The notes beneath the pieces are model-generated. The model did no database searches and was not told where the DNA came from. It was given only the letters and a program-made list of their open reading frames with translations. A stretch of DNA of 64,000 bases, from contig NZ_CP141728.1 of the NCBI RefSeq assembly GCF_035621135.1, forward strand, positions 2,728,001-2,792,000. Direction: 5' to 3'. A program made the translations under genes and the position numbers. This DNA comes from Sinanaerobacter sp. ZZT-01. Lineage in GTDB: Bacteria; Bacillota; Clostridia; Peptostreptococcales; Anaerovoracaceae. This document shows, in pieces, positions 36,046 through 44,498 of this stretch (its first letter is position 1; each line of letters opens with the position of its first letter).

Positions 36046-36813
36046 GTGGATCCGATAGATTCTGTTTTTGACGAAGATTTATGTGTATCAATAAATTTAG
36101 ATACTATTCCTGAGGTGACAAAGACGATAGAGTCAATTGATGATCCGCTCAAGAAAGACTTGATTGTAAAATATCTATTTACACCGACTAATATTGAAAC
36201 AGAAATTACTTCATCGGAACCTATTTCTTTTAGCAGCTTTAGTAATACTGAGTTTAATAATTGTGTTATGGAGCAAAATGCGGAGGAAGCTTCTTTTTTG
36301 TTAGATAAAATAGGCGTGTTGCTTGATATACCTGTTGATGAATTAGAAATGGAAGTTGCATCAATTGAATTAAAGGGTGAAAAAGTTATGAAAGAAATTT
36401 TAAATCCCTTGAATGACGAAGAAGTAAACAAAATCAAGAAATTCTCAGAATTAAAATCAGCAGCAAACTCATATGAAGCTACTTTCAGAAAAAAAGCTAA
36501 GAGTGGATATTTGACAATACTTGAATTTGAAGTTGAGATGGATTGGCAAAGCAATAATAATAAAATCACTTATTGTGATACTAATTCTTTTAGCTATTCA
36601 TACGTCTGGTATTGGGTGCACTATGCTACAACAACTCAAGATCCGGTAGTGAAAGAAAGCTATGCAACATTGACGGGAAAGAAGGCAACTTTCAGAGAAA
36701 TAAATAGAAATGGCTATTATGGGGCTGGATATTATTATATGATAATGCCTACTTTACGTTTAAATGTTGATGGTTCTTATTCGCCAACTTCAGTACCATC
36801 GGTATCAATATAG
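36046..36813 (+). CDS. Hypothetical protein, 255 aa, with uncertain start
   Basis: Unrecognised. The first 140 residues are acidic and helical; the last 90 are Tyr/Ser/Thr-rich and beta-like (YCDTNSFSYSYVWYWVHY, NGYYGAGYYYMIMPTL). No signal peptide is visible at the N-terminus. GTG 36046 directly abuts AGGAGG, which leaves no spacing; the next in-frame codon at proper distance is ATA. Either a rare start is used or a frameshift has cut the true N-terminus, perhaps the short MNKRDNW frame. It may be secreted by an unknown route. Confidence 0.5.
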   Translation: MDPIDSVFDEDLCVSINLDTIPEVTKTIESIDDPLKKDLIVKYLFTPTNIETEITSSEPISFSSFSNTEFNNCVMEQNAEEASFLLDKIGVLLDIPVDELEMEVASIELKGEKVMKEILNPLNDEEVNKIKKFSELKSAANSYEATFRKKAKSGYLTILEFEVEMDWQSNNNKITYCDTNSFSYSYVWYWVHYATTTQDPVVKESYATLTGKKATFREINRNGYYGAGYYYMIMPTLRLNVDGSYSPTSVPSVSI

Positions 36814-36945
36814 ATTTGTGAAAACAAGCTGGAAAGTTAGAAAAAAAGTCCGAGAAGACAGAATAAGAAACGTTGTGTTTGATAATATAAATAAAGGTAT
36901 AAAACAGAAGAATATGCCTGTGTAGGAGAATGGAGGAGGTTATAA

Positions 36946-37209
36946 ATGCAGAAAACAGTTTACACAATATTTAGCGCTATTTTATATATAGCATCATGGG
37001 TACTTATTGGATATGTTGTTTTGATATCACCTAAATTAGTTACAAAGGATTACATAATAGAAAACATTACTATTATGAAAATGAGTGCAATAATTTTATT
37101 ATTTATTACGATTGCCTCGAGTACGTTATTATCGATTATGAAAGATTTAAAAATCAGGAAATTCATCACACGGTTTACTTTTATTAGCCTAGCATTTACA
37201 TACAATTGA
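36946..37209 (+). CDS. Small membrane protein, 87 aa
   Basis: Two or three hydrophobic helices (IFSAILYIASWVLIGYVVLI; MSAIILLFITIASSTLLSIM) with an internal Lys-rich segment. GGAGGAGG before ATG 36946 is a strong site. No family recognised. It follows the 36046 gene by about 130 bases and may be its partner. Confidence 0.6.
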   Translation: MQKTVYTIFSAILYIASWVLIGYVVLISPKLVTKDYIIENITIMKMSAIILLFITIASSTLLSIMKDLKIRKFITRFTFISLAFTYN

Positions 37210-37300
37210 ATTCTTAGATGGTAAAATGAAAAACTATCAGATTGAGATTTCCTTTAATGCGTCTGGAAATATGAAAGTAGAGCTTGAACCAAACACATGA
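37208..37300 (+). pseudogene. Possible C-terminal gene fragment
   Basis: A start-less frame reading EFLDGKMKNYQIEISFNASG, then NMKVELEPNT and a stop, overlaps the end of the small membrane protein gene. It reads like a beta-strand-rich C-terminus and may be the tail of a deleted gene. Confidence 0.3.
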
Positions 37301-37307
37301 AAATCAT

Positions 37308-38114
37308 TCACTCCACAGCAATGGAAATCTCAGTAATAAACTCATGCTCATCATCTGTAATAAATTTATTAATCAGCTGTCGTTCATACAGATAGCCAAG
37401 GATGGTCATAGAATGTTCCGAAGCATATTCTAAAAGTTTTTCTCTTGTATCAGCAAGCGTATCGTATGAGCCTTTATGGAAGGTAGACAAATATTCTCCG
37501 GCGGGGCGTATAATGAGGTTTGGAGAATCAATTGGTTTATCCAGCTCCAAAAAAAGCTCTCTATTTTTAAATTCACCGGAAGGTTTCAAAGAAACAATCC
37601 ATCCATACTGCCATTTTCTCGAAGCTGGATCATCGGTAAACGGATGCATCAATTTTGAAAAAGTGAGCGAAAAATCATTTGTTACATCTGAATCATCAAT
37701 CGTTAGAGCATAGAGATAAATTTCTTCAAAATAGCAATATTTATATGGTTTTTCTTCATTGTAAGAAAAGCCATATTTTATTTGATTCAGAATTTGATCG
37801 AATGTATTTTGTGCAGATTGAAGTTTTTTTATCTGCGTATCTAAAGTCTGTATTTGTGAACTTAGTAACTGAAACGTCTGCTCAGTCGAATGTTTGTTTA
37901 AATAGGATTTGATTTGCTGCAATTCAATACCGCTGGTTTTTAAAGCGAGAATCAGATATAAATAAGAAAATTGTTCAATAGAATAATAGCGGTATAAATT
38001 TTTTTCATTAATATGATCGGGCTTTATTAAGCCGATTTTATCGTAATAGAGCAGTGTTTGCTTTGGAATGCTGAATATTTCACAAATTTGTCCGGTAGAA
38101 AAATAAATACTCAT
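37308..38114 (-). CDS. MerR-family regulator with GyrI-like effector domain (BmrR-type)
   Basis: A 268-aa regulator. Start is ATG 38114, where the MerR domain begins (STGQICEIFSIPKQTLLYYD), with AAAGGA upstream; an upstream extension to 38279 would run through the divergent promoter. The wing and dimer helix end near residue 125, and residues 130-268 are a GyrI-like ligand domain (IIRPAGEYLSTFHKGSYDTL). BmrR-type proteins bind bulky, often cationic, compounds and activate a 19-bp spacer promoter. Such a promoter sits between this gene and the operon at 38496. Confidence 0.88.
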   Translation of the reverse strand: MSIYFSTGQICEIFSIPKQTLLYYDKIGLIKPDHINEKNLYRYYSIEQFSYLYLILALKTSGIELQQIKSYLNKHSTEQTFQLLSSQIQTLDTQIKKLQSAQNTFDQILNQIKYGFSYNEEKPYKYCYFEEIYLYALTIDDSDVTNDFSLTFSKLMHPFTDDPASRKWQYGWIVSLKPSGEFKNRELFLELDKPIDSPNLIIRPAGEYLSTFHKGSYDTLADTREKLLEYASEHSMTILGYLYERQLINKFITDDEHEFITEISIAVE

Positions 38115-38136
38115 GAGAAATCCTTTCAAAAAAGCC

Positions 38137-38179
38137 TTGACTATATAGCAACTATATAGTTTATAATGAAAATTGTCAA
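38137..38179. promoter_or_regulatory. MerR operator with overlapping divergent promoters
   Basis: Plus strand: TTGACT (38137-38142), a 19-base spacer and TATAAT (38162-38167), the long spacing that MerR activators correct. The spacer holds a perfect 9-3-9 palindrome ACTATATAG-CAA-CTATATAGT (38140-38160). Minus strand: TTGACA (38179-38174), 17 bases, TATAGT (38156-38151) for the regulator itself. One bound dimer would control both directions. Confidence 0.85.
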
Positions 38180-38215
38180 ATAAATAAGAATTATAAGAGT
38201 TATAAGAGAGAATCA

Positions 38216-38437
38216 AAGCATTCTCACAGGGAATCAGGATAAGCCTGAACAGTCTCGCTGCCGTGGAAACGAGTGACATGCGATTTAGCCACTGAAGAAA
38301 TTTGGGAAGGCCGCATGGAGCGTTGGAGTTTAAGTCGGAATACCTGCTTATAATAATAGGTTTTTTACGAGAGATGGAAAGCCTTCTGCTTTAATGCGTA
38401 AATTTAGACATCTCTCGATTAAGGTGTCTTTTTTTTA
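38216..38437 (+). ncRNA. Cobalamin riboswitch with antiterminator/terminator platform
   Basis: Conserved cobalamin aptamer elements appear in order: GGGAATCAGG with CCTGAAC, CTCGCTGCC, GCCACTG, TTGGGAAGG, and GTCGGAATACCTGC. Downstream CGAGAGATG (38368-38376) can pair perfectly with CATCTCTCG (38409-38417), which overlaps the 5' arm of a terminator AGACATC..GGTGTCT (38406-38429) followed by a run of eight T. The two folds exclude each other. Cobalamin binding should favour the terminator and switch the operon off, as for the family. It lies about 40 bases after the MerR-type promoter. Confidence 0.85.
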
Positions 38438-38495
38438 TTTTACGGAAATTACTTGATGGGACATTCCCTTATTTGTAGCTATTAGAGGGTGTATT

Positions 38496-39245
38496 ATGAG
38501 AAAGCGGATCAGAAACTACTGGGAAAACGAAGCCTATTTTTATTGTGGAACACTGCCTGAAGATAAAGCTTATGAAAAAATAATAAGCCAATTGGTACAA
38601 GTGATTTTAAGTGAGTACAATTCCTTTGACTGCCAATTAGATATTTTAGAGCTGGGAAGCGGAACCGGCTTTTTATTACAGGGTTTATCAAAAACAAATC
38701 ATAATGTTCTGGGCGTGGATATCTCGAAAAACATGGTGGACATATCTAAAAATCGCGTTCAAAAATCAGGAGGAACAGCAAGAATTATTCAAATGGATGC
38801 AGAATCTTTATTGTTTGAAGACAATTCGTTTGATATTTTAATTGGTGATAACTTGTTATGGACCTTGGAGTTTCCGGAAAAATCTTATGCGGAATGGTAT
38901 CGGGTTCTAAAGCCTAGCGGAAAAATTTTTATCATTGATGCGAATTGGAATCTATGGAGATTTGATCCAAAATTGAAAAAAGAATATCAGGAATATCAGA
39001 ACTATTTGATAAAAAAATACAATAGAGGAACGCATCTATACTGCAATACGGGAGAAGGCGAAAAAATAGATCAGGATCTTTTTTTAAGTAATAAAAAAAG
39101 ACCGGAATGGGATATTAACGTCATGAAAAAAATCGGATATAGAAATATTAAAACCTATTTAGATGTTTCTGATTTGGTTTGGGATGATTTAACGCTAGAG
39201 TTTAATAAAAAAACACTGCCATTTATGGTTTGTGGAGAAAAATAA
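38496..39245 (+). CDS. Class I SAM-dependent methyltransferase 1 of the B12-controlled operon
   Basis: A 249-aa enzyme. Motif I LELGSGTGFLLQG near residue 52, acidic LGVDISKNM, and the family block NLLWTLEFPEKSYAEWYRVLKP. The second half (IIDANWNLWRFD, LFLSNKKRPEWD, LPFMVCGEK) aligns along its length with the next gene, so the two are a tandem duplicate. GAGGG precedes ATG 38496. The acceptor is unknown; it may be a metal chelator or corrinoid-related small molecule, inferred from the riboswitch and the importer genes. Confidence 0.85.
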   Translation: MRKRIRNYWENEAYFYCGTLPEDKAYEKIISQLVQVILSEYNSFDCQLDILELGSGTGFLLQGLSKTNHNVLGVDISKNMVDISKNRVQKSGGTARIIQMDAESLLFEDNSFDILIGDNLLWTLEFPEKSYAEWYRVLKPSGKIFIIDANWNLWRFDPKLKKEYQEYQNYLIKKYNRGTHLYCNTGEGEKIDQDLFLSNKKRPEWDINVMKKIGYRNIKTYLDVSDLVWDDLTLEFNKKTLPFMVCGEK

Positions 39246-39262
39246 AAATAAGGAGAACAGCA

Positions 39263-40024
39263 ATGGATATCAACCAAAGAATTAAAAATTACTGGGAAGG
39301 CGAAGCAAGTGTTTACAGCAGTGGAATTGAAGATGAATTAAAAGGATTCCAGAGGGAGGAATGGAAAAAACTTATTTTAGAAAATAAACCATCTTATGCA
39401 GAAGAAACTTCTGTTCTTGATATTTTAGATATTGGAACCGGACCGGGTTTCTTCCCTATTGTATTGACGGAAGCAGGCCATCGTGTGACTGGTATTGACA
39501 TTACGGAAAATATGATTGCATATGCCGATAAAAACCTGAAAAAAGAAGGATTTTGTGCACGTTTAATTACAATGGACAGCCAGGAATTAGAATTTCAAGA
39601 TAATACATTTGATATGGCCGTTTGCCGAAACCTTACATGGACAATCGATGATCCTGTAAAAGCATATAAAGAGTGGTATCGTGTTTTAAAACCCGGCGGG
39701 AAGCTATTAATCTTTGATGCATGCTGGTATCTGCATTTATTTGATGAAGAGCTGCGAAAAAAGTATGAAGAAAATGAAAGACGTATTAAAGAAAAATACC
39801 TGAGAGGAGTTCATCAACATAGAGATCCGGAAGAAGGGGATGCGCTGGGCAGAAGCTTGTTTATGAGTGATAAAAAAAGACCGCAATGGGATTTGCAGGC
39901 TTTAGTTGAAACTGGCTTTTCTAAAGTCTTTTCAACCATTGATGTTTCAGAACGCGTATGGGATGAGATTGGAAAAGAGTTAAATGGAGTCACACCTCAA
40001 TTCATGGTAGGCGGAGAAAAATAA
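39263..40024 (+). CDS. Class I SAM-dependent methyltransferase 2 of the B12-controlled operon
   Basis: A 253-aa paralog of the preceding enzyme. AAGGAGAACAGCA before ATG 39263 sets the start, 17 bases after the previous stop; a TTG at 39230 inside the upstream gene lacks support. DIGTGPGFFPIVL is motif I, GIDITENM holds the ribose-binding acid, and CRNLTWTIDDP with EWYRVLKPGGKLL is the family block. FDACWYLHLFDEEL and FMVGGEK match its twin. A heterodimer or two successive methylations are both possible. Confidence 0.86.
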   Translation: MDINQRIKNYWEGEASVYSSGIEDELKGFQREEWKKLILENKPSYAEETSVLDILDIGTGPGFFPIVLTEAGHRVTGIDITENMIAYADKNLKKEGFCARLITMDSQELEFQDNTFDMAVCRNLTWTIDDPVKAYKEWYRVLKPGGKLLIFDACWYLHLFDEELRKKYEENERRIKEKYLRGVHQHRDPEEGDALGRSLFMSDKKRPQWDLQALVETGFSKVFSTIDVSERVWDEIGKELNGVTPQFMVGGEK

Positions 40025-40028
40025 AATT

Positions 40029-41756
40029 ATGGGTTCATATATGAGATTGCTTTTCTTTTTAAAAGATTTAAAAAAAGAAGTAACTATAAAAATATTAATC
40101 GGATTAGGCATTATTGCAATGAGTTTTTTGCAAGCTTTTATGATAGCGAGAGGGATTACCTCCGCCTTTAACGAAGATTCGATGAAAACGGTCATGCTTT
40201 ATCTCTCAGTATGCCTTGTTGCCATTTTAATCCGTGCATTCCTATTGCGTTATCAGGAGGGATACGCAAAGCAAATGGCAGCGAAAGTAAAGACGAAGAT
40301 TCGAAATATGATCCTGGATAAAATCATTGACTTGGGCCCGGGGTATTTGAATGAGGTTAAGAGTGGCAATATACAGTCGCTTTTAACGGATGGAGTTGAA
40401 GCATTTGAGGTTTTTTTGGTCTCTTATATACCGCAGATTGCAATCGTCTTTCTATCTGTTTTGGCATCGGTGGTATATCTATCCATATTAGATGTCTATG
40501 TGGGACTGCTTGTGATCCTGATGACCATTTTATCGATTGTTGTGCCGCATTTTTTTATGCCTGCGGTATCCAAGTTGATGATTACATATTGGAGAAAGTA
40601 TGCAGATTTAAATGCAGCGTATGTCGATTCCATGCAGGGAATGGAGACGTTAAAAGCATTTCATGCAAGTAAGCGTATCGGAAAGCAGATGGCGAAAGAT
40701 GCTAAGGACTTTTCGGAAGAATCTATAAAAAACACAGGAATGTCTTTGGCAGATTCAGCGGCAATCATTCTTTTTATAAGCATAGGCACCTCTATGTCAG
40801 TTGCATTGTCGGTATATCATACGGCAGTGGGAGAAATATCCTATGCCAGCCTTCTGATTATTTTATTTCTGATAGGAGAATGCATGAAACCGCTAGCAGA
40901 CTTAAATACATATTGGCATGGCAGTTATTTGGGTTTTTCGGTTGCAGAGCAGCTATATGAATTGATGGATCAAAGTACAGCATTGACAGAAGAGTCAGGT
41001 GATATCACAGAAGGAATTAATGAAAAACCTATGATTCAAATTCATGATCTGGATTTCAGGTACAAAAAAGATTTAAAGCTTGTACTAAATAAGGTTCATA
41101 TAAAGATTGACGGAGGAAAGACAGTGGCAATTGTCGGTAAATCTGGATCTGGTAAATCTACTTTGGTGAATTTACTTTTAAGATTTTATGACCTCTCAGA
41201 AGGAACGATTTTGATTAATGGGAAAAACATCAAAGAGTATTCTTTAGAATATTTAAGAGAGAAAATTGCAGTAGTATTTCAAGATACCTATTTGTTTTAT
41301 GGAACAGTTGCTGAAAACTTAAAGATGTCAAATGAGAAGGCTTCAATGGATGAAGTTATAAATGCAGCAAAGGCTGCAAATGCACATGAATTCATTATGG
41401 ATCTTCCGAATGGCTATGATACGATTGTTGGAGAACGGGGGGCTACGCTCTCCGGAGGAGAACGGCAAAGAATTTCCATTGCAAGAGCAATTTTAAAGAA
41501 TGCACCAATTCTTATTTTAGATGAAGCCACTTCCAGTGTAGACATTAAAAACGAGGAACTCATTCAAAGTGCACTGGAGAATTTAACGAAGAATCGGACG
41601 ACAATTATCATTGCACATAGGTTTTCAACCATCGAGCATGCAGATGAGATTGTGGTTATGGAACAAGGAAAAGTTGTTGAATCTGGAACGCACTTCGAAC
41701 TCATTCAGAACAACGGTACTTATAAGCAGCTGGTACAGGCGCAGGAAGCGGGGTGA
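40029..41756 (+). CDS. ABC half-transporter 1 (permease plus ATPase)
   Basis: A 575-aa type IV ABC protein: about six membrane helices in residues 1-310, ATPase in 330-575. Walker A GKSGSGKST, Q-loop VFQDTYLF, signature LSGGERQRI and Walker B ILILDEATSS are intact. Its partner follows with a 6-base gap, so a heterodimer is likely. This architecture serves exporters and also siderophore importers such as YbtPQ and IrtAB; direction cannot be told from sequence. The link to metal-uptake genes makes the second option worth testing. Confidence 0.88.
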   Translation: MGSYMRLLFFLKDLKKEVTIKILIGLGIIAMSFLQAFMIARGITSAFNEDSMKTVMLYLSVCLVAILIRAFLLRYQEGYAKQMAAKVKTKIRNMILDKIIDLGPGYLNEVKSGNIQSLLTDGVEAFEVFLVSYIPQIAIVFLSVLASVVYLSILDVYVGLLVILMTILSIVVPHFFMPAVSKLMITYWRKYADLNAAYVDSMQGMETLKAFHASKRIGKQMAKDAKDFSEESIKNTGMSLADSAAIILFISIGTSMSVALSVYHTAVGEISYASLLIILFLIGECMKPLADLNTYWHGSYLGFSVAEQLYELMDQSTALTEESGDITEGINEKPMIQIHDLDFRYKKDLKLVLNKVHIKIDGGKTVAIVGKSGSGKSTLVNLLLRFYDLSEGTILINGKNIKEYSLEYLREKIAVVFQDTYLFYGTVAENLKMSNEKASMDEVINAAKAANAHEFIMDLPNGYDTIVGERGATLSGGERQRISIARAILKNAPILILDEATSSVDIKNEELIQSALENLTKNRTTIIIAHRFSTIEHADEIVVMEQGKVVESGTHFELIQNNGTYKQLVQAQEAG

Positions 41757-41762
41757 GGATGA

Positions 41763-43514
41763 ATGCAGACAGATCACAAAGAGCAATATCGTTTAAAGAA
41801 TGTATTTTATTTATCGAAGCATTTAAAACCATATGCTGCTCGTATGCTCGGAGCGATTGTAACAGGGATTCTTAATCATATTTTTACAATTGGAATTTCA
41901 TGTACCTGTGCATATATGGTTGGATTGGTGCTTGAAAATAAGCTGGATGGACGAATGAACCTTCTCATTGCCATTCTTCTCGGATTGGTTTTAGGCAAGG
42001 TGGCGGCTTATTTTGGCGAAATGTGGCTTGCACACGATGTGGCATTTAAAGTGCTTTCTGATTTTCGTATTAAACTTTACGATGCCATTGAAAAGGTGTC
42101 TCCGGCATTGCTTTTAAACAAAAGACTTGGACAGATTGCTTCGATATTAATGAGCGACGTAGAGTTATTAGAATGGTTTTTTGCACATTCCTTTGGCAGT
42201 ATTGTAGTTGCCTTCGTTGTGCCTGCAATCTTGTTGATTTTTCTAGGGAGCTTTCATATAATGCTTCCCCTGATCATGCTTTTATTTATAGGGGTTCTCA
42301 TATGGGTACCGCTTTCAATGAAAGAAAAAGCAGATCAAAAAGGACAAGAAGTAAGAGCAGAGCTTGGAGAGGCAAATGCTGTAATTGTTGAAGGGGTTCA
42401 GGGAATTAAAGAGCTTCTTACATTGAACTATGTGGATAGATACAAGAAGAAAAATATGAAATATATGCATAAGATGTATACAAGCCAGTTGGAATATGGA
42501 AAGCGGCTTGGAACGGAAGGCGCACTGCTTCAAGTAGTTGTTGGTATTGCGATGATTTGTGTTACCGCATATTCTGCCCTTCTTGTATTCGATGGGAATT
42601 TAGTATTTGAATGGTTTACGGTAGTCGTTATGCTGTCAGGAATTGCATTCAATCCGATCATTGAGATCTGTAATACCGCAAGAAATTTTGGACTGATTTT
42701 TGCAGCGGCAAATCGTGTATTTTTAATTTTAAATACAGAACCTGTAGTTGAGGATTGCGGTAAGGAGACAGATATATCTCAATTGAATAAAGAGATTTTA
42801 TTTTCTGATGTAAGCTTTCGTTACAAAAAAACACTGCCACTGGCCGTGGAGAATATTTCGTTTTCAGTAAATCCAGGAGAAACAGTTGCTTTAGTAGGGG
42901 CTTCCGGAGCAGGAAAATCTACCTGTATTCGTTTGCTTCTCAGGCAGTGGGACATAGAAAGCGGAAGCATTAAAATAGGCGGACTGGATATTAGGAACAT
43001 GGCTTTAGGTAACCTGCAGGATCTCATTTCAGTTGTTTTTCAAGATGTGTATTTATTTCATAAAAGCATAAGAGAAAATATACGATTAGGAAAACCAGAC
43101 GCATCGGATGAAGAAGTAGAAAAAGCAGCAAAAGCGGCATTGGCGCATTCCTTTATCATAGAAATGAAAAACGGATATGATACATTAGCCGGTGAAAAAG
43201 GTGCTCAGTTGTCCGGAGGACAAAGACAAAGAATTGCGATAGCCAGAGCAATCTTAAAAGGTTCGTCTATTCTAATTATGGATGAAGCTGTTTCTAATTT
43301 GGATACAGAAAATGAAAGGCTGATTGAAGAAGCAATTAAGGAAAACTGTAAAGACTACACCAAATTAATTGTAGCGCACCGTCTCTCCACGATCCTGTCT
43401 GCGGACAAGCTTATTGTATTCGAAAAAGGGAGAATTGCTCAGGTTGGAAACCATGAAAAGCTCATAAGAGAAGAAGGTGTATACCGGAACCTTGTAAAAG
43501 CACAATTCGAATAA
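41763..43514 (+). CDS. ABC half-transporter 2 (permease plus ATPase)
   Basis: A 583-aa partner of the preceding half-transporter. GTGAGGATGA lies before ATG 41763. Six hydrophobic helices precede an ATPase with Walker A GASGAGKST, VFQDVYLF, LSGGQRQRI and LIMDEAVSNLD. In the Walker B region the residue after DEA is Val followed by SNLD, a form seen in siderophore-type half-transporters of the YbtQ kind. Catalytic Glu is present in both subunits, so both sites may be active. Confidence 0.88.
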   Translation: MQTDHKEQYRLKNVFYLSKHLKPYAARMLGAIVTGILNHIFTIGISCTCAYMVGLVLENKLDGRMNLLIAILLGLVLGKVAAYFGEMWLAHDVAFKVLSDFRIKLYDAIEKVSPALLLNKRLGQIASILMSDVELLEWFFAHSFGSIVVAFVVPAILLIFLGSFHIMLPLIMLLFIGVLIWVPLSMKEKADQKGQEVRAELGEANAVIVEGVQGIKELLTLNYVDRYKKKNMKYMHKMYTSQLEYGKRLGTEGALLQVVVGIAMICVTAYSALLVFDGNLVFEWFTVVVMLSGIAFNPIIEICNTARNFGLIFAAANRVFLILNTEPVVEDCGKETDISQLNKEILFSDVSFRYKKTLPLAVENISFSVNPGETVALVGASGAGKSTCIRLLLRQWDIESGSIKIGGLDIRNMALGNLQDLISVVFQDVYLFHKSIRENIRLGKPDASDEEVEKAAKAALAHSFIIEMKNGYDTLAGEKGAQLSGGQRQRIAIARAILKGSSILIMDEAVSNLDTENERLIEEAIKENCKDYTKLIVAHRLSTILSADKLIVFEKGRIAQVGNHEKLIREEGVYRNLVKAQFE

Positions 43515-43563
43515 AATTATTTTAGAAAAATATATTTGAAAGTTTTCAGGGAGAGGTAATTTC

Positions 43564-44484
43564 ATGTATCAATTTATATTAAAAAGAATCTTATTTTTAG
43601 TGCCAGTCTTATTCATTGTATCGGTGCTGACTTTTTCTCTGAGCTTTTTAGGCGCTGGAGATGCAGCTAGAATTTTAGCAGAAAAAGAATACGTGCGGCC
43701 AACGATAGCGAATATCGAGCTTACTCGAGTAAAATATGGGCTGGATAAACCTGCGGTCGAGCAATATTTTCATTGGCTAAAAAAAGTATGTACGGGTGAC
43801 TTTGGGAATTCGTATAAAACGAACAAACCTGTTTTAAAAGAATTTGTTCATTACTTTCCCAATACTTTAAAATTGTCATTCGAGGCACTGCTTATTGTGA
43901 TTGTAATCGCGATTCCTTTCGGAATGCTCTCAGCATTAAAACCGGGTGGCGTGATTGACACGGTAGGTAAAATCATTACTTTTTTTTCTGTCTCGATGCC
44001 ATCTTTTTGGGTGGGCCTTATGCTCTTATATATACTGGGAGCAAAATTAAAAGTCATTCAAATTTTAGGCGGTGACGGAATGTTTATTGCAGCATTTACG
44101 ATGGCGTTTGGAATGTTGGGAATGAACATTCGGCTTATGAAAGAAGGTATGAGCTCTGTATTAGACAAAGGCTACATGAAAGCGGCGAAGGCAAAAGGTA
44201 TTTCTTCTTTGAATTTGTATGGAAAACATGCATTAAAGAATGCGATTCTGCCGGTTGTAACAAAGTTCGGAATGATATTTGGAGGCTTTTTAAGTGGAGC
44301 ATCTATTATTGAATCAATTTTTTCAATAACAGGAATCGGGAAGTATGCATTGGAAGCAGTAGTGAGCAAGGATGTTCCTGTCATTCAGTGTTATGTCATG
44401 GTCATGGCGGCTATTGTTGTATTAGTCAATCTAGCGGTTGATATCTTATATTCCTTCCTAGACCCTAGAATCAGGCTTTCATAA
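43564..44484 (+). CDS. NikB/DppB-type ABC permease
   Basis: A 306-aa inner-membrane permease. An N-terminal helix (FILKRILFLVPVLFIVSVLTF) and the large outer loop with KYGLDKPAVEQYFHWLKKVCTGDFGNSY are typical of the B subunits of nickel/peptide importers. The EAA loop is in AAKAKGISSLNLYGKHALKNAILP. GGGAGAGG precedes ATG 43564. First gene of a five-gene NikBCDEA-like unit within the long operon. Confidence 0.9.
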   Translation: MYQFILKRILFLVPVLFIVSVLTFSLSFLGAGDAARILAEKEYVRPTIANIELTRVKYGLDKPAVEQYFHWLKKVCTGDFGNSYKTNKPVLKEFVHYFPNTLKLSFEALLIVIVIAIPFGMLSALKPGGVIDTVGKIITFFSVSMPSFWVGLMLLYILGAKLKVIQILGGDGMFIAAFTMAFGMLGMNIRLMKEGMSSVLDKGYMKAAKAKGISSLNLYGKHALKNAILPVVTKFGMIFGGFLSGASIIESIFSITGIGKYALEAVVSKDVPVIQCYVMVMAAIVVLVNLAVDILYSFLDPRIRLS

Positions 44485-44498
44485 GGAGGGGAGTTTCG

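Noticed and set aside
38115-38279. N-terminal extension of the MerR-type regulator
   Set aside because: It would be translated from the palindrome, the -10/-35 elements and part of the riboswitch leader; the MerR domain starts at 38114 with a suitable ribosome binding site.
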